This document shows positions 9,203-18,256 of a stretch of 64,000 bases of DNA, piece by piece. A program made the position numbers and the translations under genes. Source of the stretch: Bog-473 sp963787485 (GTDB lineage: Bacteria; Actinomycetota; Acidimicrobiia; Acidimicrobiales; RAAP-2); NCBI GenBank assembly GCA_963787485.1, contig CAWBDF010000007.1:1302001-1366000 (forward strand), in the 5' to 3' direction. The notes under the pieces were generated by a model. That model had not been told where the DNA came from. It made no database searches and saw only the letters and a program-made list of their open reading frames with translations. Each line of letters opens with the position of its first letter. The first letter of the stretch is position 1.

Positions 9203-9841
9203 ATGGGAGCGCGAGGTCGCCTGATCGCGCTGGAGGGGATCGACGGGAGCGGCAAGTCGACCCAGGCCCGGGCGGTGGCGTCGGCGCTGGGGGCCCGGCT
9301 CACCTTCGAGCCCGGCGCCACCCCGGTCGGCGTCGATCTCCGCCGCCTGCTGCTGGCGCCCGACGCCCCGCAGCTCTCCCTCCGGAGCGAGGCACTCCTC
9401 ATGGTGGCCGACCGGGCGGAGCACGTAGCGCAGGTGGTGGAGCCCGCGCTCGCCTCGGGTGCATGGGTGGTCAGCGACCGCTACGCCGCGTCCACCATCG
9501 CCTACCAGGGTTACGGCAGAGGCCTCGACCGACACGAGCTGGCCACGCTGGTGGCATGGGCCACCGACGGTGTGGCGGCCGATCTCTCGGTCTTGGTGGA
9601 CGTGCCCGTGGACGTGGCGTCGGCGCGCCTGGCGGCGGCCGGCCGTGGCGGCGCCGACCGGCTCGAGCGCCTGGGTCCGGAGTTCGCCGTCCGCGTGCGT
9701 CACGGTTTCTTGGCCCAGGCCGAGGCCGATCCACGCCGGTGGCTCGTCGTCGACGGGAGCGAGGACGCGGACGTCTTGACCGAACAGATCGTGTCCGCCG
9801 TGCGGGGCCGCCTCGGGGACCCGCCGGGAGGGACCGAGTGA
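9203..9841 (+). CDS. tmk: Thymidylate kinase
   Basis: A 212-residue dTMP kinase making dTDP for DNA synthesis. The P-loop GIDGSGKST is at residues ~12-20, the DR(Y/H) motif occurs in SDRYAASTIAYQGYG, and a lid region follows. It begins one base after the topA stop and ends overlapping the holB start, so topA-tmk-holB is a tight operon. This gene order is common in actinobacteria. Confidence 0.95.
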   Translation: MGARGRLIALEGIDGSGKSTQARAVASALGARLTFEPGATPVGVDLRRLLLAPDAPQLSLRSEALLMVADRAEHVAQVVEPALASGAWVVSDRYAASTIAYQGYGRGLDRHELATLVAWATDGVAADLSVLVDVPVDVASARLAAAGRGGADRLERLGPEFAVRVRHGFLAQAEADPRRWLVVDGSEDADVLTEQIVSAVRGRLGDPPGGTE

Positions 9842-10938
9842 CCCGCGGCGCCGACGGGCCGGTGGTGGAGCTCTTCTCGGGGGTGGTGGGCCAGGACGAG
9901 GCGGTGGCGGCGCTGCGGGCTGCGGCGGCCAACCCGGTGCACGCCTACCTGTTCCGTGGGCCGCCCGGTCGCGGTGGCCTGGCGGCCGCATACGGGTTCG
10001 CCGCCGCGCTGTTGTGTCCCAACGGGGGGTGTGGGCAGTGCGCCACCTGTCGCGCCGCGCTGGCCGGCACCGACCCCGACCTGCACGTGGTGCGGCGGAG
10101 CGGGGCATCGGTCACCATCGGGGAGATCCGCCAGGTGGTGGGCTTGGCCCAGCGCCGCCCGCTGCACGCACGCCGGCAGGTCATCGTGATGCTCGACATC
10201 CATCTGGCCGTTCTGCGTGCCCCGGCGCTGCTCAAGACGCTCGAAGAGCCTCCCGGGGACACGGTCTTCGTGCTGCTGGTCGACGAGGTGGTCCCCGAGC
10301 TGGCCACGGTGGCGAGTCGGTGTGTCGAGGTGGTCTTCCCACCGGTTGCCCGGGACGTCATGGCCCGCTGGCTGACCGACTCGGGTGTGCCGGCCGACAC
10401 GGCAGCCGTGGTGGCCGACAGCAGCGGGGGCGATCCCGAGCGGGCCCGGGTCATGGTCGACGACCCCGACGTGGCGGCGCGCGCGGCCCTGTGGGCATCG
10501 GTGCCCGACGAATTGCACACCGCCGGGTTCTCGGCGTCCCGACTGGCCCGGCTGGTGCTCGAGTCGGCCGACCGTGCCACCGAACCGTTGCGGGCCGCCC
10601 ATGCCCGCGAGATCGAGGCTTTGACCTCCGCCGCCAAGGAGATGGGTGAGCGGGGTCTGCCGGGTCGCAAGGAGATCGTCGAGCAGCACCAGCGTGAAGA
10701 GCGCCGCTTCCGTACGGACGCGCTGCGCGCCGGGTTGGGGGTGCTGGCGCGCACCTTCCGGGGAAGGGTGGTCGGGGCGGCGTCGTCGGGGCCGGTCAGG
10801 GTCGGCGATCCCGATGTGCGCAGCGCGGTCGCCGCGGTGGCACTGATCAGTGAGTCCGCCGCCGCCCTGCCGCGCAACCCGAACGAGGCGCTGCTTCTCC
10901 AGTCGCTCTTCGTGCGCCTGGCCGCGTTGGCGGCATGA
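9838..10938 (+). CDS. holB: DNA polymerase III subunit delta'
   Basis: A 366-residue clamp-loader subunit. The start GTG at 9838 overlaps the tmk stop (GTGA), so translation is coupled. Visible motifs are a degenerate P-loop (GPPGRGG, without the Lys-Ser/Thr pair, as expected for the non-hydrolysing delta'), a four-cysteine zinc module (CPNGGCGQCATC) and the conserved LLKTLEEPP segment. It loads the sliding clamp together with tau and delta subunits encoded elsewhere. Confidence 0.93.
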   Translation: MTRGADGPVVELFSGVVGQDEAVAALRAAAANPVHAYLFRGPPGRGGLAAAYGFAAALLCPNGGCGQCATCRAALAGTDPDLHVVRRSGASVTIGEIRQVVGLAQRRPLHARRQVIVMLDIHLAVLRAPALLKTLEEPPGDTVFVLLVDEVVPELATVASRCVEVVFPPVARDVMARWLTDSGVPADTAAVVADSSGGDPERARVMVDDPDVAARAALWASVPDELHTAGFSASRLARLVLESADRATEPLRAAHAREIEALTSAAKEMGERGLPGRKEIVEQHQREERRFRTDALRAGLGVLARTFRGRVVGAASSGPVRVGDPDVRSAVAAVALISESAAALPRNPNEALLLQSLFVRLAALAA

Positions 10939-11046
10939 GCGGCGCACCTGGCCAACCGAACGGGATCCGGGGCGGTCCCCTTCGCCTCGAAGCGCGATTG
11001 CACCCGCGGCGTAGCATCGATGCGCAGAGGCAACTGGAGGACCGGC

Positions 11047-11115
11047 ATGTCGGGGATCGATCTCGGCGAGGAGAGGGCCACACCCCTGGAGCGGCGGGGC
11101 GCGGAACCGGGCTGA
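11047..11115 (+). CDS. Possible 22-residue small ORF between holB and tRNA-Thr
   Basis: An ATG at 11047 has a good GGAGG six bases upstream (11036-11040) and a TAGCAT that could be a -10 about 30 bases upstream. The product (MSGIDLGEERATPLERRG...) is short, charged and not recognised. It could be a leader, a gene remnant or chance. The ribosome site is the only real support. Confidence 0.22.
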   Translation: MSGIDLGEERATPLERRGAEPG

Positions 11116-11210
11116 TGGGCACAGGTCGTCGGGCCGCTGACCTACACTGGTCGGCCGTCGTCCGGCCACGGCCCCCCCTCGGTGGATCCATGGTCGTGCC
11201 GCCACCGTTC

Positions 11211-11283
11211 GCCTGGGTAGCTCAGTCGGTAGAGCAGCGCACTCGTAATGCGCAGGTCAGGAGTTCGAATCTCCTCTCAGGCT
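11211..11283 (+). tRNA. tRNA-Thr (anticodon CGT)
   Basis: A 73-base cloverleaf. The acceptor GCCTGGG pairs with CTCAGGC (one G-T), the D arm is GCTC...GAGC, and the anticodon stem GCGCA/TGCGC closes loop CTCGTAA, so the anticodon is CGT (reads ACG). The T arm AGGAG/CTCCT closes TTCGAAT and the discriminator is T. CCA is not encoded. It is the last housekeeping feature before the gene content changes, and tRNA 3' ends are common island insertion sites. No second copy of its 3' end was noticed in the window. Confidence 0.95.
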
Positions 11284-11696
11284 CGCAGGTCAGAGGCATA
11301 AAATGCCCTGGCAGAGGTACATCATCCTCTATTCACGTCCAGTCACGGTTTGCAGGGATTTCGTGGCGCTCGGCATGGTTTCTCATTGCGGCTCTCGTGA
11401 CGTGATCCGGCCAGTCTTCTTCGACCACGAGAGCACAACTGCTCGCGCGGCCGCCCCAGGAACGCAGAGGTGCTGTAGCCAACGGGTGACGCCTCGTTCG
11501 CTCAGCCGATAGATCCTGCAGCGTCCGACTGATCGAATGCCGCTCTTCCCTGTCCCGTGTCTGGTCCAACAGCGTCCGTTCGTCTTCGTACCGCCTCACG
11601 AGCTCGTTTCGGTGAGGTGGGTTCGATCCATCACGTTCCTGTCCGTTCCTTACGTGGCCACAACGCTCATTGAGCTCAAGCGATGGTTCCAGCGCG

Positions 11697-11712
11697 ACGA
11701 ACGTACGTTCGT
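11697..11712. promoter_or_regulatory. Perfect 16-bp palindrome, possible operator
   Basis: ACGAACGTACGTTCGT reads the same on both strands. It lies in otherwise empty DNA about 30 bases before the terminator-like hairpin. It could bind a dimeric regulator. No gene lies close enough to show what it would control. Confidence 0.35.
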
Positions 11713-11744
11713 TATGGTCAGCTCTGCCAGCTGCGCCCGTACAA

Positions 11745-11776
11745 ACGAAAGCCGGTCTCCGAAGACCGGCTTTCGT
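11745..11776. terminator. Strong terminator-like hairpin (14-bp perfect stem, 4-base loop)
   Basis: The arm ACGAAAGCCGGTCT pairs perfectly with AGACCGGCTTTCGT around a CCGA loop. A-rich on one side and T-rich on the other, it could terminate in either direction. No gene ends nearby, so it may end an untranslated transcript or survive from a lost gene. Confidence 0.55.
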
Positions 11777-12294
11777 ATCACGGCTATTGATTTACAGTGT
11801 CCGGTTCCGAAGACCGGTCCTGCTCATGCCTCTGATGGTCTGGCTTCGGTAACCAGACGTAGCGTAACATGACGGTTCCGACGGGACCCTAGCCGCTGCG
11901 CACCATTTTAGCGGCGTGCCCTTGTCATGCCAAGTGCGATCCAGTTCCCTAGCCCACCGCTGAACGTCGGCCAGACGCCACCGACGGCCCGTAGGCGTAC
12001 CCTGGTGAACGGTTAGGAGCGACCCACACCTGCACGTCGCAGGGCGGACGCAGTGGACGGAGTGGAAACTGAGCGGACGGAGCGCCACGTCGACGGACTG
12101 GAGCGGACCTGGGAGATGGAAACCATCACCTTGCCAACGTGATGGTCGACAGGGATCGAGGAGATACCAGTCCCCTTGAAATGATGAGTTCTTGCGAGCC
12201 GAAGGGTCGCTGTACCGGGTGACTGGAGGCGCGACCTCCGGACCTTAAAGCAAGTCATCCGAGGATCACCCCGAAGGTCTGTGCGATGGCTGCT

Positions 12295-13192
12295 CTACGA
12301 GGCGGTCTTCACCGTCTCGTAGCTCTCGATGAGTGACTCGGTGATATTCGATTCGACAATGGGCAGCGCGACCTTGCGCAGGGTTCGCGCCGGGCCTTCG
12401 CTATCGACGTCGGGTCGGGCGTGATGGACGGAATAGTTATCCCAGATGACAAGGTCACCGTTGTGCCACTCGTGCTTGAGAACATTGTCGGATGCGTAGA
12501 GATACTCGAAGAGCTGCTCAATGAGATCTTCGCTCGCCTCGTCATCGAACCCAACAACTCGCTGGGTATTGGCCTGACAGACGTAGAGAAGGCTCTGTCC
12601 GGTGCGGGGGTGGTTGCGCACGACTGGCCAGGTGTACGACGGCACGTGGTCCCGCTTACCTTGGATCAGATCATCGAATGCATTGATTCTGCGCTCGGGC
12701 AGGTACTCGGGACCCGAGACGTTGACGGCTTCGAGTGAGCGCACTGTGTTCTGGAGGTTCTCGGGTAGGGCCTCCCAAGCCGATGTCGCGCTCGGCGAAC
12801 AGAGTGGGTGCAACAGGTGGCTGCACATCGACGCCGTACAGCGAAAGGATGTCGAAGGGGAATTCGGACCACATCGAATCGGCATGAAACATGAGGCTGC
12901 CGAATGGTGCGGCGGCCCCCTCCACCTTGTTGGAGATCCAAAATCCATCTTGCTTGTCAGCGAGCTCGACGGACTCTTCCTGGGTGGGAATCCGTTCACC
13001 CCGCAACAACTCACACAGGTAGGCCTGTTGGGGTCGGTCAAGTTCAACATCACGGACCAGCACCATGCCGTAGCGATCGAATGTGTCGCGTAGGAACTGG
13101 ACCTCGTCGTCGTTGAGTCGAAGCGTCACGTCGAGACCTGTGATCTCGACGCCCAGCGTTGGATGGAGCGGGTGAATGTCGCGTGGGGTCAT
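12295..13192 (-). pseudogene. TauD-1: TauD/TfdA-like Fe(II)/2-oxoglutarate dioxygenase, one frameshift
   Basis: A paralog of the other TauD proteins here. It starts at ATG 13192 behind a strong AAGGAGGG. The first part holds the iron-binding HxD (FHADSMW) and stays in frame to about 12785. The rest, in another frame (SAWEALPENLQ ... DNYSVHHARPD ... ARTLRKVALP), supplies the distal His and the 2-oxoglutarate-binding Arg. All catalytic residues therefore survive and one indel is the only lesion, so it may be a recent pseudogene or a sequencing error. It is the last gene of a minus-strand row P450-2, P450-1, TauD-1. Confidence 0.85.
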
Positions 13193-13265
13193 CGACGCCC
13201 TCCTTATTGCTGTCGTTGACAGTGTCATCGGTGCACCGAGACAGGGATGCGGTCTGAGTGAGGCA

Positions 13266-14453
13266 TCATGGAGTGACGACCGGAAGCCTCGCCCATCCCC
13301 GCAGATCGGGGCCGTACTGCACGAATTCGGCGCGATCGTCGTCGACCTCCCAGTCGGGGAACCGTTCGAGCACCTCCTCAAGGACAATGCGCGCCTCGAG
13401 TCGGGCCAGCGCTTGGCCTAGGCAGAAGTGGGATGCGAAGCCGAACGTGAGGTGGGTTCCGATCTTGCGCGTAACGTCGTAACGGTCAGGATCGAGGTAT
13501 TGCCGGTCGTCACGGTTGGCTGACGCCAAGAGCAACGCAATGGTGGAGCCAGCGGGGATCGTTTGACCGTAATACTCGACGTCGTGGGCCACATACCGAC
13601 AACTTTGAAGAGGGGGTGGTTCGAAGCGGAGCGTCTCCTCGACGGCATTGGGAACGAGCGATCGGTCTTCAGCGAGAAGACGTCGCTGGTCTGGGTGGTC
13701 CGAGAGAAGCTTCCCCATCCAGCCGATCGTTAATCGCGTCGTCTCGTCACCGGCACCTGCGACGATGCTCACGTACGCGAGTACCTCTTCCCGGGTGAGG
13801 GTGCGCCTGTCGCCGTGCTCATCCTCGAACTCGGTGTACATGAGTTGAGTCATGATGTCGTCTGAGGGGTGTTCGACTCGCCAGTCGATGTATTCGGCGA
13901 ACAGCGCTCCGCTCAGGGCATTGGCCGCGTCGTCGGCGTTGCTCTGATGGTGCTGGTCGAAATAGCTTCGGATTGCCTCCTGATCGTTCTCTGGTATGCC
14001 CACAAGCGCGCTGATGACGCGCATCGGTAGCTCCTTCCCGAGGTCCTCAAGGAAGTCGAATCCGGCGGCACCGACGAGCGGATCGAGGAGGCTTGCGCAC
14101 AGGTCACGAATACGGGGCTCGAGCTGCGCGATGCGCCGGGGAGTAAACATCCGTGTGAGCAAGCCCCGGTGGATCGTGTGCGCCGGTGGATCCTCAAAGA
14201 TGACCGTGCCCGGCGGGATCTCAAATCCCGACTTCAAGATGTCGAGCGTCACGCCGCGTCCCGAGATGAAGGTCTCTCGCTCGACGTGGGCGCGCTGGAC
14301 GTCTTCATGTCGGCTTAGGGCGTAGAAGTCGAGTTGCTCGTTGAAGTAGAGCGGTGCCTCGTCTCGTTATCGCCGCATGATCGGGTGCGGATTGCGAGCT
14401 GTGTCGCGGTCATACGGATCATAAAGGAGCTCACCTGTCGGGGTGGCGTTCAC
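13266..14453 (-). pseudogene. P450-1: cytochrome P450 with a premature TAA at codon 29
   Basis: The intact reading frame begins at GTG 14453, 12 bases after the P450-2 stop, and reads NATPTGELLYDPYDRDTARN. A TAA at 14369-14367 then replaces what paralogs have as Leu (RR-stop-RDEAPLYFNE against RRLRDEAPLYFNE). The frame continues open to 13266 with I-helix AGAGDETTR, ExxR (EETLR) and heme ligand FGFASHFCLGQALAR. A later start (GTG at 14252) would lose the first ~70 residues of the fold. A single TTA-to-TAA change would explain it. It belongs to the YDPYD subfamily shared with P450-4 to P450-7. Confidence 0.85.
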
Positions 14454-14465
14454 GGTCGGACAGGG

Positions 14466-15701
14466 CTATTTGATGGTAACGAGGACCCGGTCGACGCCGC
14501 CTCCGGTCCGGTCGTCCCGTATCCGCAGGTTGCTCAAGTCTTCTCCCAGCCTGATGTTGGGGAACCGACGGAACAAGGAGGGGAAGACCACCCTCAGCTC
14601 GGCGCGAGCGAGGCTCTGCCCGAGGCAGACGTGACCTCCGATTCCGAAGCCGAGATGTCCGACGCGCTTCCGGCTGGGATTGAACGTCTCGGGATCGTCC
14701 CACACCTTTGGGTCACGGTTGGCGGCAGCTTCGGAGATGATGACGAGGTCACCGCGTCGGATGGTGACACCGGCGATGTCGATGTCCTCCACGGCCCAGC
14801 GCAGCAGGCCGAGGTTGTGCGCCGAGGTGAGCCGGGCGATCTCCTCGACCGTGTCGTCCCTCCGGCCTTCCGGATCGACCATGAGCCAGTCCCTCCACTT
14901 TGGCTCATTAAGCAGGTAGAGCAGACCGAAGTCCATGCGGGCCACGGTCGTCTCGTGCCCGGGGAACACCAGCCCTGCCGCGTAGTGCTCAATCGGTTGG
15001 TTCACGAAGATATTCGGGTCGGCGTCGTGGGCGGCGACGAGGTCGGACAAGACGTCGGGGCCTGGGTTCTTGCGTTTGGTGTCGACGAGCTGGCCCATGT
15101 ACTCTTCGAGCTCTCGCATGGCCGCGAACGCATCGGACTCGTCTTCGATGTTGCCCATCCGATCCGACAGCCCCATCACGTGGTCGCGCATTTGGTCAGG
15201 TACGCCGAGAAGCGCGCCGATCACTAAAACAGGCAGTCGCCAGCCCACATACTCATGGAAATCGATCGGCTCGCCACCGTTGCTTTCGAAGGCGTCTTGC
15301 ATATTGTCCAGGCAGCTGTCGGTGAGCTCCTGTATCCAATCGGCTAGCAGCTTGAGGCGCTTCGGCGTGAACGACGGTGCGAGCAACCGGCGCAGTCGGT
15401 TCGACTCCAGCTCGAACGTCTCATCGCCGAATGGTCGGCCGTGCATGATGGAATCCGACGCTCGCGGCGCATGTTCGGGGTCGTCATGGATGTAGAAGCC
15501 GAACCGGCGGTCAGAGAACGCGGTGCGGGCCTCTTCGTAGCCGGTCACGAGCCATGCTGGGTCACCGGCGAAGCTCAACACCGGCGCAATAGGGCCGACC
15601 TCGCTGCGCACACGAGCGTACATGGGGGAAATGTGCAGCACGTCCTTCCTGGTGAACGGCATGCGTGGGCGTTGCAGCGTGGCAGTTCCCAAGTTACTCA
15701 C
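14466..15701 (-). CDS. P450-2: cytochrome P450 (bacterial class I type)
   Basis: 411 residues, soluble, presumed to need a ferredoxin and reductase encoded elsewhere. I-helix oxygen-activation segment FPGHETTVAR, ExxR in EEIAR, and heme-thiolate Cys359 in FGIGGHVCLGQSLAR. The start GTG 15701 follows GGGGAGGA and matches the N-terminus of its paralog P450-3. These two form a distinct subfamily (both start with a DVLH(I/L)SP segment and end in RTGGGVD/RTGGGID). It heads the row P450-2, P450-1, TauD-1 and is divergent from TetR-1, which may repress it. Substrate unknown. Confidence 0.92.
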   Translation of the reverse strand: MSNLGTATLQRPRMPFTRKDVLHISPMYARVRSEVGPIAPVLSFAGDPAWLVTGYEEARTAFSDRRFGFYIHDDPEHAPRASDSIMHGRPFGDETFELESNRLRRLLAPSFTPKRLKLLADWIQELTDSCLDNMQDAFESNGGEPIDFHEYVGWRLPVLVIGALLGVPDQMRDHVMGLSDRMGNIEDESDAFAAMRELEEYMGQLVDTKRKNPGPDVLSDLVAAHDADPNIFVNQPIEHYAAGLVFPGHETTVARMDFGLLYLLNEPKWRDWLMVDPEGRRDDTVEEIARLTSAHNLGLLRWAVEDIDIAGVTIRRGDLVIISEAAANRDPKVWDDPETFNPSRKRVGHLGFGIGGHVCLGQSLARAELRVVFPSLFRRFPNIRLGEDLSNLRIRDDRTGGGVDRVLVTIK

Positions 15702-15972
15702 GAGAGGTCCTCCCCTGTCGGGCTCGGATGGCGCATCGTGAGATGCGTATGTCATTATAGACACCCATCTCACTTAGGTCCATGTTGATTTTCTCGCCGG
15801 ACCCACGATCGAACCTCGTCTTCCCAGGCGAACCCTGTCTGATGCCCTGGGGGTCACCCTTGCACGCTGACCCCGGCCGTCGGTGCCGAGATCGAAGGTT
15901 TCGAATCCTTTGCCAGCGGGACGCCCGCCATGAGACCCGGATCTCATTTCACATCTTGATATCGTGAATTGC

Positions 15973-16635
15973 ATGCTTCCGGCATCGCAAGGGGCCCAGG
16001 TGGTTGACGGCGCGGTTCCAAAGGGCCTCCGGTCGCGTAAGAAACAGAAGACCCGCCGAGAAATCGAGAACGCCGCACTGGAGCTGTTCGCAGACCAGGG
16101 ATACGAGGCCACCACAGTCGACCAGATCGCCGAACGGGCCGAGGTGTCCAAAGCGACGTTTTTCCGCTACTTCGGTACCAAGGGGGAAGTCATCCTTGGC
16201 GACGCTGGTGACCAATACTCCCAACTGCAAAAAGCCATCATCGAACGGCCCCCCGGTGAGGATGATCTGAGCGCCGTGCGCATCGCAATCCAAAACGACT
16301 GGGCCCATACCCTCGATGCGGAGCGCACCTTGCGCCAGGCAAGAGCAGCAGGGTCTTCACCGCTACTCCGGGGAATCTGCTCGGATCTCAGCATGCGATG
16401 GCAAGCGGCCATCAGTGTTGCATTGGCCCAACGCCACGGACTTGACGCACCCGACCGCCGTTGCGCGCTCGTAGCGATAACCGCATTTGGGGTGCTGAGC
16501 AACGGCGTCAACACGTGGCTACGTGACGGATGTTCGGGAGACCTCGGTGCCACCATCGATCAAGGCTTTCAACTGCTGGGTCATCTCTGCCGGAATCACC
16601 GGTCTGCGATGGAACGAACGCAATCAGAATCGTGA
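15973..16635 (+). CDS. TetR-1: TetR/AcrR-family regulator
   Basis: About 220 residues. N-terminal helix-turn-helix at residues ~20-65, with YEATTVDQIAERAEVSKATF followed by FRYF, which is the TetR signature. It belongs with TetR-2 and TetR-5 (all carry ATTVE/DQIA...TFFRYF and a similar ligand domain containing LRG(I/M)S). Divergent from P450-2 with 271 bp between starts, so control of P450-2 and itself is the simplest model. ATG 15973 is preferred; GTG 15964 is possible, and neither has a clear ribosome site. Confidence 0.88.
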   Translation: MLPASQGAQVVDGAVPKGLRSRKKQKTRREIENAALELFADQGYEATTVDQIAERAEVSKATFFRYFGTKGEVILGDAGDQYSQLQKAIIERPPGEDDLSAVRIAIQNDWAHTLDAERTLRQARAAGSSPLLRGICSDLSMRWQAAISVALAQRHGLDAPDRRCALVAITAFGVLSNGVNTWLRDGCSGDLGATIDQGFQLLGHLCRNHRSAMERTQSES

Positions 16636-16715
16636 ACAGGGAGGGCCGTTGCCATTCACTGCTTCCGGCCTCCCGCGTCGCGACGGCACACGCGCTGCGG
16701 ACCGAGATCTCGCCG

Positions 16716-18002
16716 TTAACGGCTGGCCATCGCGTCGAGACCCGCCCCGATGGTCGCCGACATCGTCTGCCTCGGGAGCTCCTCGGCCGTGACGGGCCTG
16801 GACACTTCCTCCATGGTCGGTCCGATCTGGTCGGCGATCGCCTGGAGCCGGTCGAGATCGAGGTCATACACGTGAGCGGCGTTTCCGGACGTCATCATGC
16901 GCACTTCGGCTTCAGGAACCTCGGAGAAGACCAGTCGTAGGCCCACACGGGTGTAGGGGAACGAGCCTTCCGTGTGCGGATAGTCCGCGCCCCACATGAG
17001 CTTGTTCACACCCAGTTGCCCGCGGATGGCCATGTCCGACGGGCGGAGCAGGGATGCGCCGAACCAGCAGTTGCGTTGCCAGTACTCACTGGCTGAGAGC
17101 TCGAGTTCACGGACCGTCTTGTTGAAGACCGTGTAGCCGGCGTGGCCCTTGATCTTTCCGACCTTCATTTCCCCGTCGAGCTTTGCGAGCTCCTGTGGCA
17201 CCCAGCCGATTGAGCTCTCGGTAAAGACGAACTTCAGTTCCGGAAAACGCTGGAACACACCTCCGTAGACCAGCTGCGCCAAACCACGCATGAAGAAGAA
17301 CTCGATCTCGTGGGCTCCGATTGCCACCGCCGGGGGCCCATGGTCCTCCTCCGACTCCCCGGACGAAGTCGCATGACGGTGAACCGGGAGATTGAGTTCG
17401 CAGCAGACCGCCCAGAACGGATCGAGCCGGGCTTCATAAATATTGACCAGCTGCTTCATGTGGTCAGACGGCATGAGAATTCCCGCCAGCCCCGCCTCCT
17501 TGGCCCACCTCACCTCGGCGACAGCCTCGTCGATGTCGTTGAGGAAGACCTGCGCCAGGCCGAGGCGTCGACCACGAGCCGCGGCGCAGAAGTCCGCCAG
17601 CCAGCGGTTGTGCGCCTTGATGCCTGCCCACCGGTACCGGTACTCCTCGTCGGTGCTCGGAGCAGGCGCGGTGATGACGCCACTGGGGTAGAAGGGTGGC
17701 ACCGTGTTAGGGAAGACGACTTCTGCGGCGATCCCTTCCTGGTCCATGTGCCGGAGCCGTGTGTCGCCGTCCCAGCTGTAGGGGGACACAAAGGAGACTC
17801 GGCCCATCTTGAGGCCCTCGTCCCCGCTGAGGCTCTCCAATTCACGGTCGAAGTCGACCCATGGGTCGTGGAACGTCGCCGCCCACGCCTCGAAATCGTC
17901 GTGGAGCTCCGCGGGGAGGTACGGCTTGTAGTCGCGCAGGTCAGCGCCGGCGTGCGCGTCAGACGACACAAGGATGAGAGTGCGAGCATCAGGCTGACTC
18001 AC
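16716..18002 (-). CDS. Amidohydrolase-1: metal-dependent amidohydrolase (amidohydrolase_2 type)
   Basis: 428 residues, TIM-barrel hydrolase or decarboxylase family. The N-terminal metal site is DAHAGAD, a central HRH lies in LPVHRHATS, a second barrel His in GAHEIEFF, and the C-terminal WGADYPHTEGSFPY holds the conserved Asp. It is close to amidohydrolase-2 over the full length and more distant from amidohydrolase-3. GTG 18002 has AAGGAGGA just upstream. It lies downstream of SDR-1, MDR and TauD-2 on the same strand. Members of this family cleave or decarboxylate ring compounds; the actual reaction here is unknown. Confidence 0.88.
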   Translation of the reverse strand: MSQPDARTLILVSSDAHAGADLRDYKPYLPAELHDDFEAWAATFHDPWVDFDRELESLSGDEGLKMGRVSFVSPYSWDGDTRLRHMDQEGIAAEVVFPNTVPPFYPSGVITAPAPSTDEEYRYRWAGIKAHNRWLADFCAAARGRRLGLAQVFLNDIDEAVAEVRWAKEAGLAGILMPSDHMKQLVNIYEARLDPFWAVCCELNLPVHRHATSSGESEEDHGPPAVAIGAHEIEFFFMRGLAQLVYGGVFQRFPELKFVFTESSIGWVPQELAKLDGEMKVGKIKGHAGYTVFNKTVRELELSASEYWQRNCWFGASLLRPSDMAIRGQLGVNKLMWGADYPHTEGSFPYTRVGLRLVFSEVPEAEVRMMTSGNAAHVYDLDLDRLQAIADQIGPTMEEVSRPVTAEELPRQTMSATIGAGLDAMASR

Positions 18003-18015
18003 GGTTCCTCCTTAG

Positions 18016-18033
18016 GGACTGTACGGACTGTAC
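18016..18033. repeat. Two tandem copies of a 9-bp unit before amidohydrolase-1
   Basis: GGACTGTAC is repeated head to tail just upstream of the ribosome site of the minus-strand amidohydrolase gene. It could be a regulator half-site pair or a slippage product. Confidence 0.5.
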
Positions 18034-18256
18034 GTATGAATCACTTGGATCGTCAGCCGACGAAACGCGGGCCTACGAGCGCGATGCTTCGCACCATTCT
18101 GTCACTCCCATATCAAGTCAGAGTTGACTACCATAAGATGCGGGTCCGGGGTACGCAAACACTTGGAGTGCCGCTTCCGCCGAGCTACAGCCTGGACAAG
18201 AGAGTGACGGTCCGCGCTCGGCCATCGCGGCCATGATCAACGGTTGCGCCAAGGCG

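Larger units (their letters stand above)
11284..12294. other. Gene-free kilobase after the tRNA
   Basis: No open frame here looks like a protein in either direction. The stretch holds a small GGCAT-AAA-ATGCC hairpin at 11295-11307, a 16-bp perfect palindrome and a strong terminator-like hairpin (listed separately). A partial copy of the hairpin arm (CCGAAGACCGG) recurs near 11806-11816. Base composition is already lower in GC than in the housekeeping block. Confidence 0.6.

Noticed and set aside
7726..11205. Several long minus-strand open frames opposite topA, tmk and holB
   Set aside because: Shadows of real genes: no motif, Arg/Pro/Ala-rich, and the opposite strand is fully explained.
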